Positions 1 to 7,723 of a DNA stretch of 17,856 bases are shown piece by piece (positions within the stretch are counted from its first letter, which is position 1; the number at the start of each line of letters is the position of its first letter). A model generated the notes under the pieces. The model was given only the letters and a program-made list of their open reading frames with translations. It was not told the DNA's origin and made no database searches. Location of the stretch: positions 1 to 17,856 of the forward strand of contig JBBING010000045.1 in assembly GCA_037444005.1 (NCBI GenBank). The letters run 5' to 3'. Made by a program: the position numbers and the translations under genes. This DNA is from DATLZC01 sp037444005. Its GTDB lineage: Bacteria > Chloroflexota > Dehalococcoidia > DSTF01 > JACRBR01.

Positions 1-24
1 ACCCATGCTCCAGAAAGGAGGTAG

Positions 25-56
25 GTGTACGGCATGTACTGGACCCGTACACTTCC
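25..56 (+). terminator. Possible terminator hairpin of an upstream transcript
   Basis: The 8-base arms GTGTACGG (25-32) and CCGTACAC (45-52) can pair around a 12-base loop and are followed by TTCCTT. The layout fits a weak intrinsic terminator for a transcript entering from the left, ahead of the tRNA gene. The T run is broken by two C bases, so it could also be an unrelated hairpin. Confidence 0.35.
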
Positions 57-86
57 TTGCAGGCCCGTTCGGGGCCCTGATAGGAT
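57..86 (+). promoter_or_regulatory. Candidate promoter for tRNA-Ala and the T-box operon
   Basis: TTGCAG (57-62) and TAGGAT (81-86) are separated by 18 bases, giving a plausible but imperfect -35/-10 pair with transcription starting near 93, about 20 bases before the tRNA. A GCCGGC/GCCGGC hairpin (92-97 with 104-109) would lie at the transcript start. No AT-rich -10 is visible between the tRNA and the T-box leader, so this may serve both. Confidence 0.35.
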
Positions 87-112
87 GAAGCGCCGGCTGT
101 CAGGCCGGCTGT

Positions 113-188
113 GGGGCTGTAGCTCAATTGGGAGAGCGCCTCAATGGCATTGAGGAGGTAGGGGGTTCGAATCCCCCCAGCTCCACCA
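113..188 (+). tRNA. tRNA-Ala (anticodon GGC)
   Basis: The sequence folds into a full cloverleaf. The 7-base acceptor stem GGGGCTG pairs with CAGCTCC (178-184) with one G-T pair. The anticodon stem CCTCA/TGAGG (139-143, 151-155) encloses the loop ATGGCAT with anticodon GGC at 146-148. The T arm GGGGG/CCCCC encloses TTCGAAT. The discriminator is A185 and CCA (186-188) is encoded in the gene. It reads alanine codons GCC/GCU. It lies 20 bases before the T-box Stem I and may be released from a shared transcript. Confidence 0.96.
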
Positions 189-204
189 CCCAGTCGACAC
201 GACC

Positions 205-469
205 GAACGGCTGAGAACGGGAGTAGTAGGGCCTCGGCGCTGTCTCAGCGAGCCGGCGGACGGTGCGAGCCGGTGGCAGCGAAGCCCGAACTCGCCCGGG
301 AGCCGACGGGGTGACTCCGCGAATCGCGGCTTGAGCCCCGGCCGGGATGCGCCCGTTATCGCGCGCCCGAGCGCCCGTCTTTTCCCCGAGCGGGAGGGAT
401 GGGAATCAGGGTGGTACCGCGGAGCAGCCAGCGCCCTCCGTCCCTGGGACGGGGGGCGCGTTCGTATTC
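205..469 (+). promoter_or_regulatory. T-box riboswitch leader, leucine specifier (CUC)
   Basis: This RNA leader senses the charging of tRNA-Leu. The Stem I base pairs CGGCT (208-212) with AGCCG (301-305), followed by a GA-rich K-turn-like internal loop and a CGGG/CCCG helix. The specifier loop has AGTAGTA (222-228) opposite GAACTCG (288-294), which places the codon CTC (Leu) at 291-293. Above it are GGGC/GCCC and CGCTG/CAGCG helices and a distal loop closed by CCGGC/GCCGG (253-257, 269-273). The T-box sequence AGGGTGGTACCGCG occupies 408-421; its TGGT matches the ACCA end expected for tRNA-Leu. The antiterminator partner (431-437) is also the 5' arm of the terminator, which is the usual class I arrangement. 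The leader precedes the MgtC-like gene and leuS, and the codon agrees with leuS. Confidence 0.9.
431..469 (+). terminator. T-box-controlled intrinsic terminator
   Basis: A 13-base-pair stem (431-443 with 447-459, one G-T pair, 3-base loop CTG) is followed by GTTCGTATTC. Bases 431-437 can instead pair with the T-box element at 408-421, so binding of uncharged tRNA-Leu would disrupt the terminator. The tail is only moderately T-rich, as is common in high-GC genomes. Confidence 0.75.
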
Positions 470-479
470 GGGGGGCGCC

Positions 480-944
480 GTGCTCGACACCGGACTCCAG
501 GTCGATATCATTCTGCGGCTGGCGCTGGCGCTGGCCCTGGGCGCGAGCATCGGGTTCGAGCGCGAGTTCCGGGGCTATCCCGCGGGCATCCGGACGCTGG
601 CCCTGGTGGCGGTCGGCTCGGCGCTGTTCAGCGATATGTCGCGCCTGTTCGGGGGCGACGACCGCATCGCCGCGCAGGTGGTGACCGGCATCGGCTTTCT
701 CGGCGCGGGCGTCATCTTTCGCGAAGGCGCGAGCGTCCGGGGAATCACCACCGCCGCCACCATCTGGGCGGTCGCCGCCATGGGCGTCGCCATCGGCGCC
801 GAGGCGTACCTGGTGGCGATCTTCGCCGCCGTCGCGATCATCGTCCTGCTCGAACTGCGCCCGCTCACGAAGTCGCTTCGCGGGAGGGGCAGCGCAGGCT
901 TCGGGCCGGGCGAGGAGGAAGAAGAGGAGCGGGGACACGAGTGA
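480..944 (+). CDS. MgtC/SapB family inner membrane protein
   Basis: This is a 154-residue membrane protein. It contains the family signatures GASIGFERE (about 21-29), an Arg-Thr motif followed by ALVAVGSALF, then TGIGFLGAGVIFR and VRGITTAATIW. About four or five hydrophobic segments are visible, with an acidic Glu-rich tail at the end and no C-terminal ACT-like domain. MgtC-type proteins are linked to magnesium limitation, acid stress and ATP homeostasis, but many chromosomal relatives are uncharacterised. I chose the GTG at 480 because the longer in-frame ATG at 399 lies inside the T-box and terminator, and the protein then begins as family members usually do. A G-rich stretch at 470-475 may serve as the ribosome site. 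It lies 52 bases before leuS, probably in the same operon under leucine T-box control. Confidence 0.85.
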   Translation: MLDTGLQVDIILRLALALALGASIGFEREFRGYPAGIRTLALVAVGSALFSDMSRLFGGDDRIAAQVVTGIGFLGAGVIFREGASVRGITTAATIWAVAAMGVAIGAEAYLVAIFAAVAIIVLLELRPLTKSLRGRGSAGFGPGEEEEEERGHE

Positions 945-996
945 GGCGTCCCGTCGCCGCGGGGCGCCGCTCGAGAGAGAACGGAGGCGCGATTCG

Positions 997-3810
997 ATGA
1001 CTGTCGAAAGCACGCCGAAGCGAGAGACCCGTATCGACCGGTACGATCCGGCCTCCATCGAGCCGAAATGGCAGGCTCGGTGGGAGGCCGACCAGCTCTA
1101 CGTGGCGCGCGACGACGACCCCCGTCCCAAGTGGTACGCCCTCACCATGTTCCCCTACACGTCGGGCGACCTCCACATCGGGCACTGGTTCGCCATGGCC
1201 CCGTCCGACGTCCACGCCCGCTACATGCGAATGCGCGGCTACAACGTCATGTTCCCCATCGGCTTCGACGCCTTCGGGCTGCCTGCCGAGAACGCCGCCA
1301 TCAAGCAGGGCATTCATCCGAAGACGTGGACCTTCGCGAATATCGACCGGATGCGCCGCCAGCTCCGGTCCATGGGCGCGTCGTTCGACTGGAGCCGCGA
1401 GGTCATCACGGCCTCCCCCGACTACTACAAGTGGACCCAGTGGTGGTTCCTCCAGTTCCTGAAGCACGGGCTGGCCTACCGCGCGCTGGCGCCGGCGTGG
1501 TGGTGTCCCTCCTGCCAGACGGTGCTGGCCAACGAGCAGGTCGTGGGCGATGGCGTGTGCGAACGCTGTGGCTCTCCTGTGGCGAAGCGCGACCTCGAGC
1601 AGTGGTTCTTCCGCATTACGAAGTACGCGGACGAGCTCCTGCGGTTCGACGGCATCGAGTGGCCCGAGCAGGTCCGCACGATGCAGCGCAACTGGATCGG
1701 GCGCTCCGAAGGACTCGAGGTCGGGTTCGACCTCGATGTCCCGGGCGTCGAGGAGAAGGAGATCCGGGTCTTCACGACGCGGCCGGACACGATCTACGGC
1801 GTGACGTTCATGGTGCTCGCGCCGGAGCACCCCCTGGTCGAGCGGATCACCACGCCGGAGCAGCGGGCGGCCGTCGAGGCTTACGTTCAGCGAACGCGGC
1901 GCGAGTCCGAGATCGAGCGGCTCTCGACGGCGCGCGAGAAGACCGGCGTGTTCACCGGCGCCTACGCCATCAACCGGTTCAACGGCGAGCGCGTCCCCAT
2001 CTGGATCGCCGATTACGTGCTCCTGACGTACGGCACGGGCGCGGTGATGGGCGTGCCCGCGCACGACGAGCGCGACTTCGCGTTCGCGCTCCAGTACGGC
2101 CTGCCGGTGATCCCGGTCCTGGAGCGCGCCGACGGGGTCTCGAAGAGCGCGGTCCGCCTGGAGGCGATGAAGGACGGCTTCACCGGGGCGCTGACCCGCG
2201 CGGGCATCGCGTTCGAGGAACAGGGGACCGAGGTGCTGGTCACCCTCGAGGACAGGCAAGCGGGCCTCTACGAGCAGATCGTCCGGGAACACCTGAAGCC
2301 GGGGAACTGGTGCGCCATCGTCGGAAACCGTTGGCGGTTCGTCTTCGAGGACGACACGCTGACGCTCGACTCGGTGGAGTCGGACCGGCGCATTCTCCAG
2401 CGCTGCCGCGCGCTCGACCCCTCGGCGGCGGACGCCCGAACGGTGATGGAGCTGTTGCATCGCGTGCCGTTCTACCGGGACGTTCTGTTCCACGCCGACT
2501 ACACCGGGATGATCCACTCGGGCGAGCTGAGCGGCACGCCCGGCGAGCGGGCCATCGCCGAGACCATCGCCTACGCAGAGAAGCGAGGCTGGGGCCGGGC
2601 GACGGTGACCTACCGGCTGCGGGACTGGCTCATCTCGCGGCAGCGCTACTGGGGCGCGCCCATCCCGATCGTCTACTGCGAGAACCACGGGGTCGTGCCT
2701 GTGCCCGAAGACCAACTCCCCGTGCTGCTGCCCGAGGACGTCGACTTCCGGCCGACCGGCGAATCGCCGCTGACCTATCACGAAGGCTTCCTGCGCACCA
2801 CGTGTCCGCTGGGCGACGGCCCCGCGCGCCGCGAGACCGACACCATGGACACCTTCATCTGCTCGTCCTGGTACCACATGCGCTACACGGACCCGAAGAA
2901 TCCGGAGCGGCCGTTCGCGCGGGAGAAGGCGGAGAAATGGCTGCCGGTGGACCAGTACACGGGCGGGGCCGAGCACGCGGTCATGCATCTGCTGTACGCG
3001 CGCTTTTTCACCAAGGCCGCGCGCGACATGGGCATCCTGAACCACGGCGAGCCGTTCCTCCGGCTCTTCAACCAGGGGCAGATCCTGGGGCCCGATGGCC
3101 AGCGCATGAGCAAGTCGCGGGGCAACGTGATCCCGCCAGACGAGCAGGTGCAGAAGTACGGCGCCGACACCTTCCGGGCGTATCTCATGTTCCTGGGCCC
3201 GTGGGAGGAGGGCGGCCCGTTCGACCTGAGCGGCATCGCCGGGGTGTACCGCTGGCTCAACCGCGTGTGGACGCTGGTCCTGACGCCGGTCGAGACCCGC
3301 AGCCTCCCGGACGATCCGCGCACCCGGGCCCTGCGCCGGCTGACGCACCGGACCATCCGGCGGGTCTCGGACGACATCGAGAAGTTCCGGTTCAACACGA
3401 TGCTAGCGGCGCTCATGGAGTTCACGAACGAACTGCTGCGGGCGCGCGACGCCGGGCCCGTCGACGCCGGGGCGTGGAACGAAGCCATCGAAGCGCTGCT
3501 GCTGATGATGGCGCCGTCGACGCCGCACATCGCTGAGGAGCTGTGGACGCGCACGGGCCGACCCTACAGCGTGCACCAGCGGGCGTGGCCGCAGTGGCGC
3601 CCCGAGCTCGTCGTCGAGGAGACGGTGACGCTGGTGGTGCAGGTGAACGGGAAGGTCCGCGACCGCCTGGCGCTGCCGGCGACGGCGACGGAGGAGGAGG
3701 CGAAGGCGGCCGCCCTGGCGTCGGAGAAAGTGAAGGCGCACCTGCAGGGCAAGGTCGTCGGCAAGGTGGTCTACGTGCCCGGCCGGCTCGTCAACATCGT
3801 GACGGGCTGA
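997..3810 (+). CDS. leuS: Leucyl-tRNA synthetase
   Basis: This is a class Ia aminoacyl-tRNA synthetase that joins leucine to tRNA-Leu in the cytoplasm. Signature elements in order are HIGH at 60-63, a zinc-ribbon module with Cys170, 173, 188 and 191, and the CP1 editing domain with TTRPDT (260-265) and GVPAHDERD (editing Asp357). Next come the second catalytic half with WLISRQRYWGAPIP, the KMSKS loop as RMSKS (703-707), an anticodon-binding domain and the C-terminal VQVNGKVR module ending YVPGRLVNIVTG. The leucine-specific domain before KMSKS is absent, as in the Bacillus type. At 937 residues it is long for bacterial LeuRS (E. coli 860). The surplus is an insertion of about 105 residues between Glu376 and Asp501. 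The ATG at 997 is preceded by GGAGG (983-987). Expression is expected to respond to the T-box at 205-469. Confidence 0.98.
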   Translation: MTVESTPKRETRIDRYDPASIEPKWQARWEADQLYVARDDDPRPKWYALTMFPYTSGDLHIGHWFAMAPSDVHARYMRMRGYNVMFPIGFDAFGLPAENAAIKQGIHPKTWTFANIDRMRRQLRSMGASFDWSREVITASPDYYKWTQWWFLQFLKHGLAYRALAPAWWCPSCQTVLANEQVVGDGVCERCGSPVAKRDLEQWFFRITKYADELLRFDGIEWPEQVRTMQRNWIGRSEGLEVGFDLDVPGVEEKEIRVFTTRPDTIYGVTFMVLAPEHPLVERITTPEQRAAVEAYVQRTRRESEIERLSTAREKTGVFTGAYAINRFNGERVPIWIADYVLLTYGTGAVMGVPAHDERDFAFALQYGLPVIPVLERADGVSKSAVRLEAMKDGFTGALTRAGIAFEEQGTEVLVTLEDRQAGLYEQIVREHLKPGNWCAIVGNRWRFVFEDDTLTLDSVESDRRILQRCRALDPSAADARTVMELLHRVPFYRDVLFHADYTGMIHSGELSGTPGERAIAETIAYAEKRGWGRATVTYRLRDWLISRQRYWGAPIPIVYCENHGVVPVPEDQLPVLLPEDVDFRPTGESPLTYHEGFLRTTCPLGDGPARRETDTMDTFICSSWYHMRYTDPKNPERPFAREKAEKWLPVDQYTGGAEHAVMHLLYARFFTKAARDMGILNHGEPFLRLFNQGQILGPDGQRMSKSRGNVIPPDEQVQKYGADTFRAYLMFLGPWEEGGPFDLSGIAGVYRWLNRVWTLVLTPVETRSLPDDPRTRALRRLTHRTIRRVSDDIEKFRFNTMLAALMEFTNELLRARDAGPVDAGAWNEAIEALLLMMAPSTPHIAEELWTRTGRPYSVHQRAWPQWRPELVVEETVTLVVQVNGKVRDRLALPATATEEEAKAAALASEKVKAHLQGKVVGKVVYVPGRLVNIVTG

Positions 3811-3829
3811 GCGGCAGGCCCCCGAAAGC

Positions 3830-3859
3830 TTGCCATAAGAAAGCGTCGCGGCCTATAGT
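3830..3859 (+). promoter_or_regulatory. Promoter for the acyltransferase fusion gene
   Basis: TTGCCA (3830-3835) and TATAGT (3854-3859) each match the sigma-70 consensus at five of six positions and are 18 bases apart. Transcription would start near 3866, giving a leader of about 60 bases. The site lies just after the leuS stop codon. Confidence 0.5.
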
Positions 3860-3924
3860 GCCGGCGCCGAGCCGGTCGGGCCCCGCTGATACATCGTCGA
3901 CGCCATTCGAGTTGTATGGATTGA

Positions 3925-6255
3925 ATGAGCGCGGGGCCAGACTGTTCCCGAACCGCCGCTGAGCCCGTGTCGTCCCCGGAGCGCGATGCCGGCCGCCTCG
4001 CCGCCATCGACATTCTCCGCGGGCTCGCCATCCTCTGGGTGGTTCTCTTCCACCTCTGGGGCGACATCGTCTTCTTCCCGCCGCCTCCGAGCCAGTACTA
4101 CGACCGCCTGTGGAACCAGCTCGAGAACGGCGGCCCGTGGCAGATCTTCACCGCCGTCACCGACATCCTGTTCCGCGACGGGTACCAGGGCGTCCCGCTC
4201 TTCATGCTGCTGAGCGGCGTCTCGCTGACGCTGGCGGCGCACCGGGCGGGTCCGGCGCTGCCGCTGCGGGCGTGGCTCCGATTCTGCCTGCAGCGCTTCC
4301 GGAAGCTGCTCGTGCCGTACTGGTTCGGCTGCGCGTTCGCCATCGGCGTCATGGCGACGATCGCGTGGCTGCGGGTCGAGCGGCATGGGGGCGACTTCGT
4401 CGACGTCTTCACGCACGGCGTCACGACGGCGAAACACGCGCGCGTCGTCATCGACCCCGGCATGGCGATGGCGGCGTTCACCATCGTCCCGCGGCTCATC
4501 CGGCAGCACTGGTTCTTCGCGCCTTCGGGAGCGCTGTGGTTCGTTGTTCTGCTGGCGCAGTACTACCTGCTGTTCCCGTTCCTGTTTGCGGCGATGCGTC
4601 GGTTCGGCGCGCTGCCCGTCTTCGCGTGCGCCCTCGCCGTTACGCTGGCCTCCAACGTGGCGTTGATCGCGGCGGAGGGGCCGTTGGAACTCAACTTCCG
4701 GTTCGTGGTCGGTCTGGCGAACTTCCGCGTGTTCGAGTTCGTCCTCGGCATGGCCATCGGGTGGCTGCTCGCCACCGGGCGCCCCGCCGGACTGCTCAAG
4801 GTGCTCGCCGACGGGCCGTCGGCGGCGATGTTCGTGGCCGGCGGCTTCGCCCTCCACACGGCAGGCGACCTCATCGACGCGAGCTACGGGCGCTGGCAGG
4901 GCGTGGGCGACACGTTCATCATCGCTGGCCTCGCGCTGATGGCGGCGCCGCTGCTCGTGCGAATGCGCGGGCCCGCGCCGTTGCCGCTCCGCCCCGTCGC
5001 GTTCGTCGGCGTGATCTCCTACGCCGTCCTCATCGTGAACGATCCGCTGCGCATGGTGGCGAGCGAGCTTCGGAACGAGGGCATTCCCGCGGGCTGGTGG
5101 TGGTTCTTCCTCGTGTTGTACGTGCCGGTCAGCGTGGCCGCCGCGTGGCCGCTCGCGTGGGCGCTGGGCCTGCTTCCGAAGGGCGAGGGGCGCGGGACAC
5201 TCGCAGCCGCGGGTGCCCTGGCGGCGCGGGCGCCCGCGTGGATGCGAGGCGTTCGCCCGCGGCCCAGCCGTCTCGCGCTCCAGCGAGCGGCGTTCCTCTT
5301 CCTGTTCGCGCTGGTCACTGCCGGCGGCCCTGGCCTCAACGCCGCGGTGGCGCCCCTGAGTCCCGCCGTCGCGCCCATGCCGACGCCGCCGCCCGACGCT
5401 TCCTACGTCACGGTGTCGTGTCTCGACGCCAATGGCGACGGGCGCGTGAACGCGGCCGACGCCGCGGCGGCGACGGTGGACCTCGATGGCGACGGGTTCG
5501 CCGACGACGCCGCCCTCTTGAGCGCCGTAGACATCCGGTTGCTGGACGGCGCGTGCGCCGAGCCGGCGCTGGTGGCGGACGTCGCGTTCGGGCTCTCCGA
5601 CGGGCCTCGCGACTGCTCTTTGGGCGCGTTCGGGCTTATCGTCGGGATCGGAGGGTCGGGCACGAACCCCCGCGACCTGAACCAGGGCGTGAGTCAGGGC
5701 GTGAAGGCGATCGCCCTCGAGGCCGCCGAGGGGCTTCGATCGTCCGGGGCCGCCGCGCAGGTCATCTTCGCGAATTCCGCGCTCGAAGGGACGACCACGC
5801 CGCATCCCGCCACCGAGCGCTGGCTGGCCGCTGTGGTGGAGTCGCGGTTGGCGTCGTCGCCCTGCGTTCGCGTCGCGCTCGTCGGCCACAGCTACGGCGC
5901 GGTGACCGCGACCTCCGTCGCCGCCGCCCTCGAAGACCGGTTCCCCGACCGCGTGGCCGTCGTGGCGCTGGACCGCGCGACCCAGCTCTACGGCCGGCCC
6001 AATCCGCCGATGCCCCGCAGGACGCCAGTGGTGAACATCTTCCAGCTCAACGAAGGGTGGCACGGCGCGCCCGTCTGGGGCGCCAACGTGGTCAACGTGA
6101 ACGCCTCGAGCGCCGTGGCGCCGGTGGACGGCGCGATGGGCGGCCCGCTGCGCACTGTCTGGCACAGCACGCTCGACGACGCCCCCGTCGTGCGCGAGCG
6201 AGCGGTCGACGCCATCGTCGCGTGGGTGCGCGATGGCGCGTTGCCACAGCCCTAG
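3925..6255 (+). CDS. Acyltransferase-3 membrane protein fused to EF-hand/dockerin repeat and hydrolase-like domain
   Basis: This 776-residue protein appears to have three parts. Residues 24-430 form an acyltransferase-3 type membrane domain: RLAAIDILRGLAILWVVLFHLW has the characteristic Arg24, Asp29, Arg32 and His43, followed by about ten hydrophobic segments. Such domains transfer acyl groups to envelope sugars or lipids. Residues 440-480 contain another hydrophobic stretch resembling a signal or anchor helix. Residues 501-530 hold two calcium-loop motifs, DANGDGRVN and DLDGDGFAD, as in dockerins and EF-hands. Residues 555-776 look like an alpha/beta hydrolase: LIVGIGGSGT, then GHSYGA with nucleophile Ser656, and a candidate catalytic His747. 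No stop codon or frame break separates the parts. No convincing ribosome site precedes the ATG at 3925; the GTG at 3967 is an alternative. The domain order implies a cytoplasmic-membrane acyltransferase carrying an extracytoplasmic hydrolase. The substrate is unknown. Confidence 0.85.
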   Translation: MSAGPDCSRTAAEPVSSPERDAGRLAAIDILRGLAILWVVLFHLWGDIVFFPPPPSQYYDRLWNQLENGGPWQIFTAVTDILFRDGYQGVPLFMLLSGVSLTLAAHRAGPALPLRAWLRFCLQRFRKLLVPYWFGCAFAIGVMATIAWLRVERHGGDFVDVFTHGVTTAKHARVVIDPGMAMAAFTIVPRLIRQHWFFAPSGALWFVVLLAQYYLLFPFLFAAMRRFGALPVFACALAVTLASNVALIAAEGPLELNFRFVVGLANFRVFEFVLGMAIGWLLATGRPAGLLKVLADGPSAAMFVAGGFALHTAGDLIDASYGRWQGVGDTFIIAGLALMAAPLLVRMRGPAPLPLRPVAFVGVISYAVLIVNDPLRMVASELRNEGIPAGWWWFFLVLYVPVSVAAAWPLAWALGLLPKGEGRGTLAAAGALAARAPAWMRGVRPRPSRLALQRAAFLFLFALVTAGGPGLNAAVAPLSPAVAPMPTPPPDASYVTVSCLDANGDGRVNAADAAAATVDLDGDGFADDAALLSAVDIRLLDGACAEPALVADVAFGLSDGPRDCSLGAFGLIVGIGGSGTNPRDLNQGVSQGVKAIALEAAEGLRSSGAAAQVIFANSALEGTTTPHPATERWLAAVVESRLASSPCVRVALVGHSYGAVTATSVAAALEDRFPDRVAVVALDRATQLYGRPNPPMPRRTPVVNIFQLNEGWHGAPVWGANVVNVNASSAVAPVDGAMGGPLRTVWHSTLDDAPVVRERAVDAIVAWVRDGALPQP

Positions 6256-6264
6256 GGTCGACGC

Positions 6265-7599
6265 TTACGGGGCCGCGGGGTCGTCCGGCTCCAGCGGCAT
6301 GGTGAAGCGCAGCCCCACGTTCGTCAGGTCGCCCGTGAGGTCGTCTCCTTCAGGCCGCACGCCCTCCTCGACCCATCGGACCAGGTCCTCGAACGCGATC
6401 CGCACCTCATCGGGGGTGAAGTTGCAGTGCCCCGCGCGGCGGATGGCGCGCTGGACCAGCAGCTCCTCGCGCCCGGCGGCGCGCACGAGCTCCAGGTACG
6501 TGCGCTCCAGTCCGAACGGCACGAACAGGTCGCCGGTGTTGTGCAGGGTGAGCAGCGGGTCCTCGATGGCACCGGTCATGGGCGCGAACTCCCCGAAGGT
6601 GGAGTTGCGTCGCGCCTCTTCGTCGGGGGCGAGCCTGGGAACGCCCGCGTTCAGCGCCTCGTCCGAGAGCCCGAACTCGGGGTCGATGTGGTAGTCGTAC
6701 CCCACGTTGCCTGCGACAGGGACGGCCGAGGCGCGCGCCGCGAGGGAAGCAATGACCAGCTCGAAGTTCTCGTCGTAACGATCGGCGAAGCCCTCCTCGA
6801 AGAAGGGGCGCGGTCCCCCGCTGAGATGCATGATGACGTTCTCGAAGCGGCGGCCGGCATCGGTGAAGTCGCCCGGCGATCCCAGCGCCGGCAACACCTG
6901 CTCTCGGAACGCCTTCGCGAGGGCGTCGGGGTCCTGCCCCAGTCCGGTCATGTCGACGCCGGCGAAGTAGGCCGCCAACGCGCCCCAGCTCGCGAAGAAG
7001 TCGAGGATCTGCGCGCCCGACGTCACGCCGCAGAGGGCGAGCGCGCCGTCGTACGCGCCGGGCGCCCGTTCGAGGGAGAGCGTGACGACGTTGCCTCCCA
7101 TCGAAGCGCCGACGAGGTAGACGCGCTCGGGCCGGCCGACCTCGCGCTCGAACAGGTCCTTCAGCGCGAGCGTGTCCATGGCGCCGAAGCCGGGGACGTA
7201 GCCGTTGGCGCGGTAGCTCGACGCCGCCCAGGCGTAGCCGTTGGCGATGAAGTACTCGCGCATGGGCGGCGGGATGTCGACGAAGAGCTCGTCGCCGAAC
7301 CCGCGGAATCCGTGCGCCCAGAGCACGAGGTGCCCGTTCCAGTCATCAGGGACCTCGATCTGGTACGCCCCGCCTTCGTACGTCCCGTACAGGGCTCGGG
7401 CGCCCGGCAGCGGCTCGAACGCTGGGTCGCGTACGCGATACTGCGTCGTCTCGGGGGTGACGCCGAGCGAAGCGGGCGTCGCTGTCGCTCCGCCGGTGAC
7501 GCCGCTCTGGCGCGCGACGCTGGAGGCGTCTTCGCACGCGACGAAGACAACGGCGGCGAGCCACGCGAGAACGGCGAGAGCGATTCGGGAGGGCGACAC
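6265..7599 (-). CDS. Secreted alpha/beta-hydrolase lipoprotein
   Basis: This 444-residue serine hydrolase is probably exported and lipid-anchored. The N terminus has two Ser/Arg residues, a hydrophobic core (6-20) and a candidate lipobox FVAC with Cys22. The mature part shows the oxyanion-region motif WAHGFRG (94-100), the nucleophile elbow GASMGG with Ser167, and probable Asp357 (in NTGDLFVP) and His391 (in AGHCNF) completing the triad. The start is a GTG at 7597-7599 without a clear ribosome site. The gene converges on the acyltransferase-hydrolase fusion, with only 9 bases between the stop codons, and diverges from phoU. The substrate cannot be told from sequence; esterase or peptidase activity is possible. 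Confidence 0.85.
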   Translation of the reverse strand: MSPSRIALAVLAWLAAVVFVACEDASSVARQSGVTGGATATPASLGVTPETTQYRVRDPAFEPLPGARALYGTYEGGAYQIEVPDDWNGHLVLWAHGFRGFGDELFVDIPPPMREYFIANGYAWAASSYRANGYVPGFGAMDTLALKDLFEREVGRPERVYLVGASMGGNVVTLSLERAPGAYDGALALCGVTSGAQILDFFASWGALAAYFAGVDMTGLGQDPDALAKAFREQVLPALGSPGDFTDAGRRFENVIMHLSGGPRPFFEEGFADRYDENFELVIASLAARASAVPVAGNVGYDYHIDPEFGLSDEALNAGVPRLAPDEEARRNSTFGEFAPMTGAIEDPLLTLHNTGDLFVPFGLERTYLELVRAAGREELLVQRAIRRAGHCNFTPDEVRIAFEDLVRWVEEGVRPEGDDLTGDLTNVGLRFTMPLEPDDPAAP

Positions 7600-7723
7600 A
7601 GTGACGCTATGCTAGGCCGGAGCGCGGGCTCGCGCAACGGCCGTCGCGCGGAGGCCGGCTGAGCCGGCTCGGAATCTGGTATCTTATGCTGATGGCGGGT
7701 TCCCGGCACCTCGGGAGGAACGC
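7600..7723. promoter_or_regulatory. Divergent intergenic region between hydrolase and phoU
   Basis: This 124-base region separates divergent genes. It contains a GCCGGC-TGA-GCCGGC hairpin or palindrome (7654-7668). Weak -10-like hexamers TATCTT (7680-7685) and TATGCT (7685-7690) face phoU, without a recognisable -35. GGGAGG (7713-7718) is the phoU ribosome site. I see no clear Pho-box repeat. Confidence 0.3.

Noticed and set aside
11..21. Match to the complement of the 16S rRNA 3' end (AGAAAGGAGGT)
   Set aside because: Only the anti-Shine-Dalgarno complement matches and the sequence diverges at once, so it is not rRNA.
399..479. Longer N terminus for the MgtC-like protein from ATG 399
   Set aside because: These codons fall in the T-box element and its terminator hairpin, and the resulting residues do not look like the family N terminus.
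865..3348. Long minus-strand open frame of 827 residues opposite leuS
   Set aside because: It lies fully opposite a certain leuS gene, has Arg/His/Val-rich composition typical of GC-rich antisense frames, and shows no family motif or ribosome site.
3853..6165. Minus-strand open frame of 770 residues opposite the acyltransferase fusion
   Set aside because: Its sequence is Arg/Glu/Gln/His-rich with no recognisable domain. The plus-strand frame has clear motifs and a promoter.
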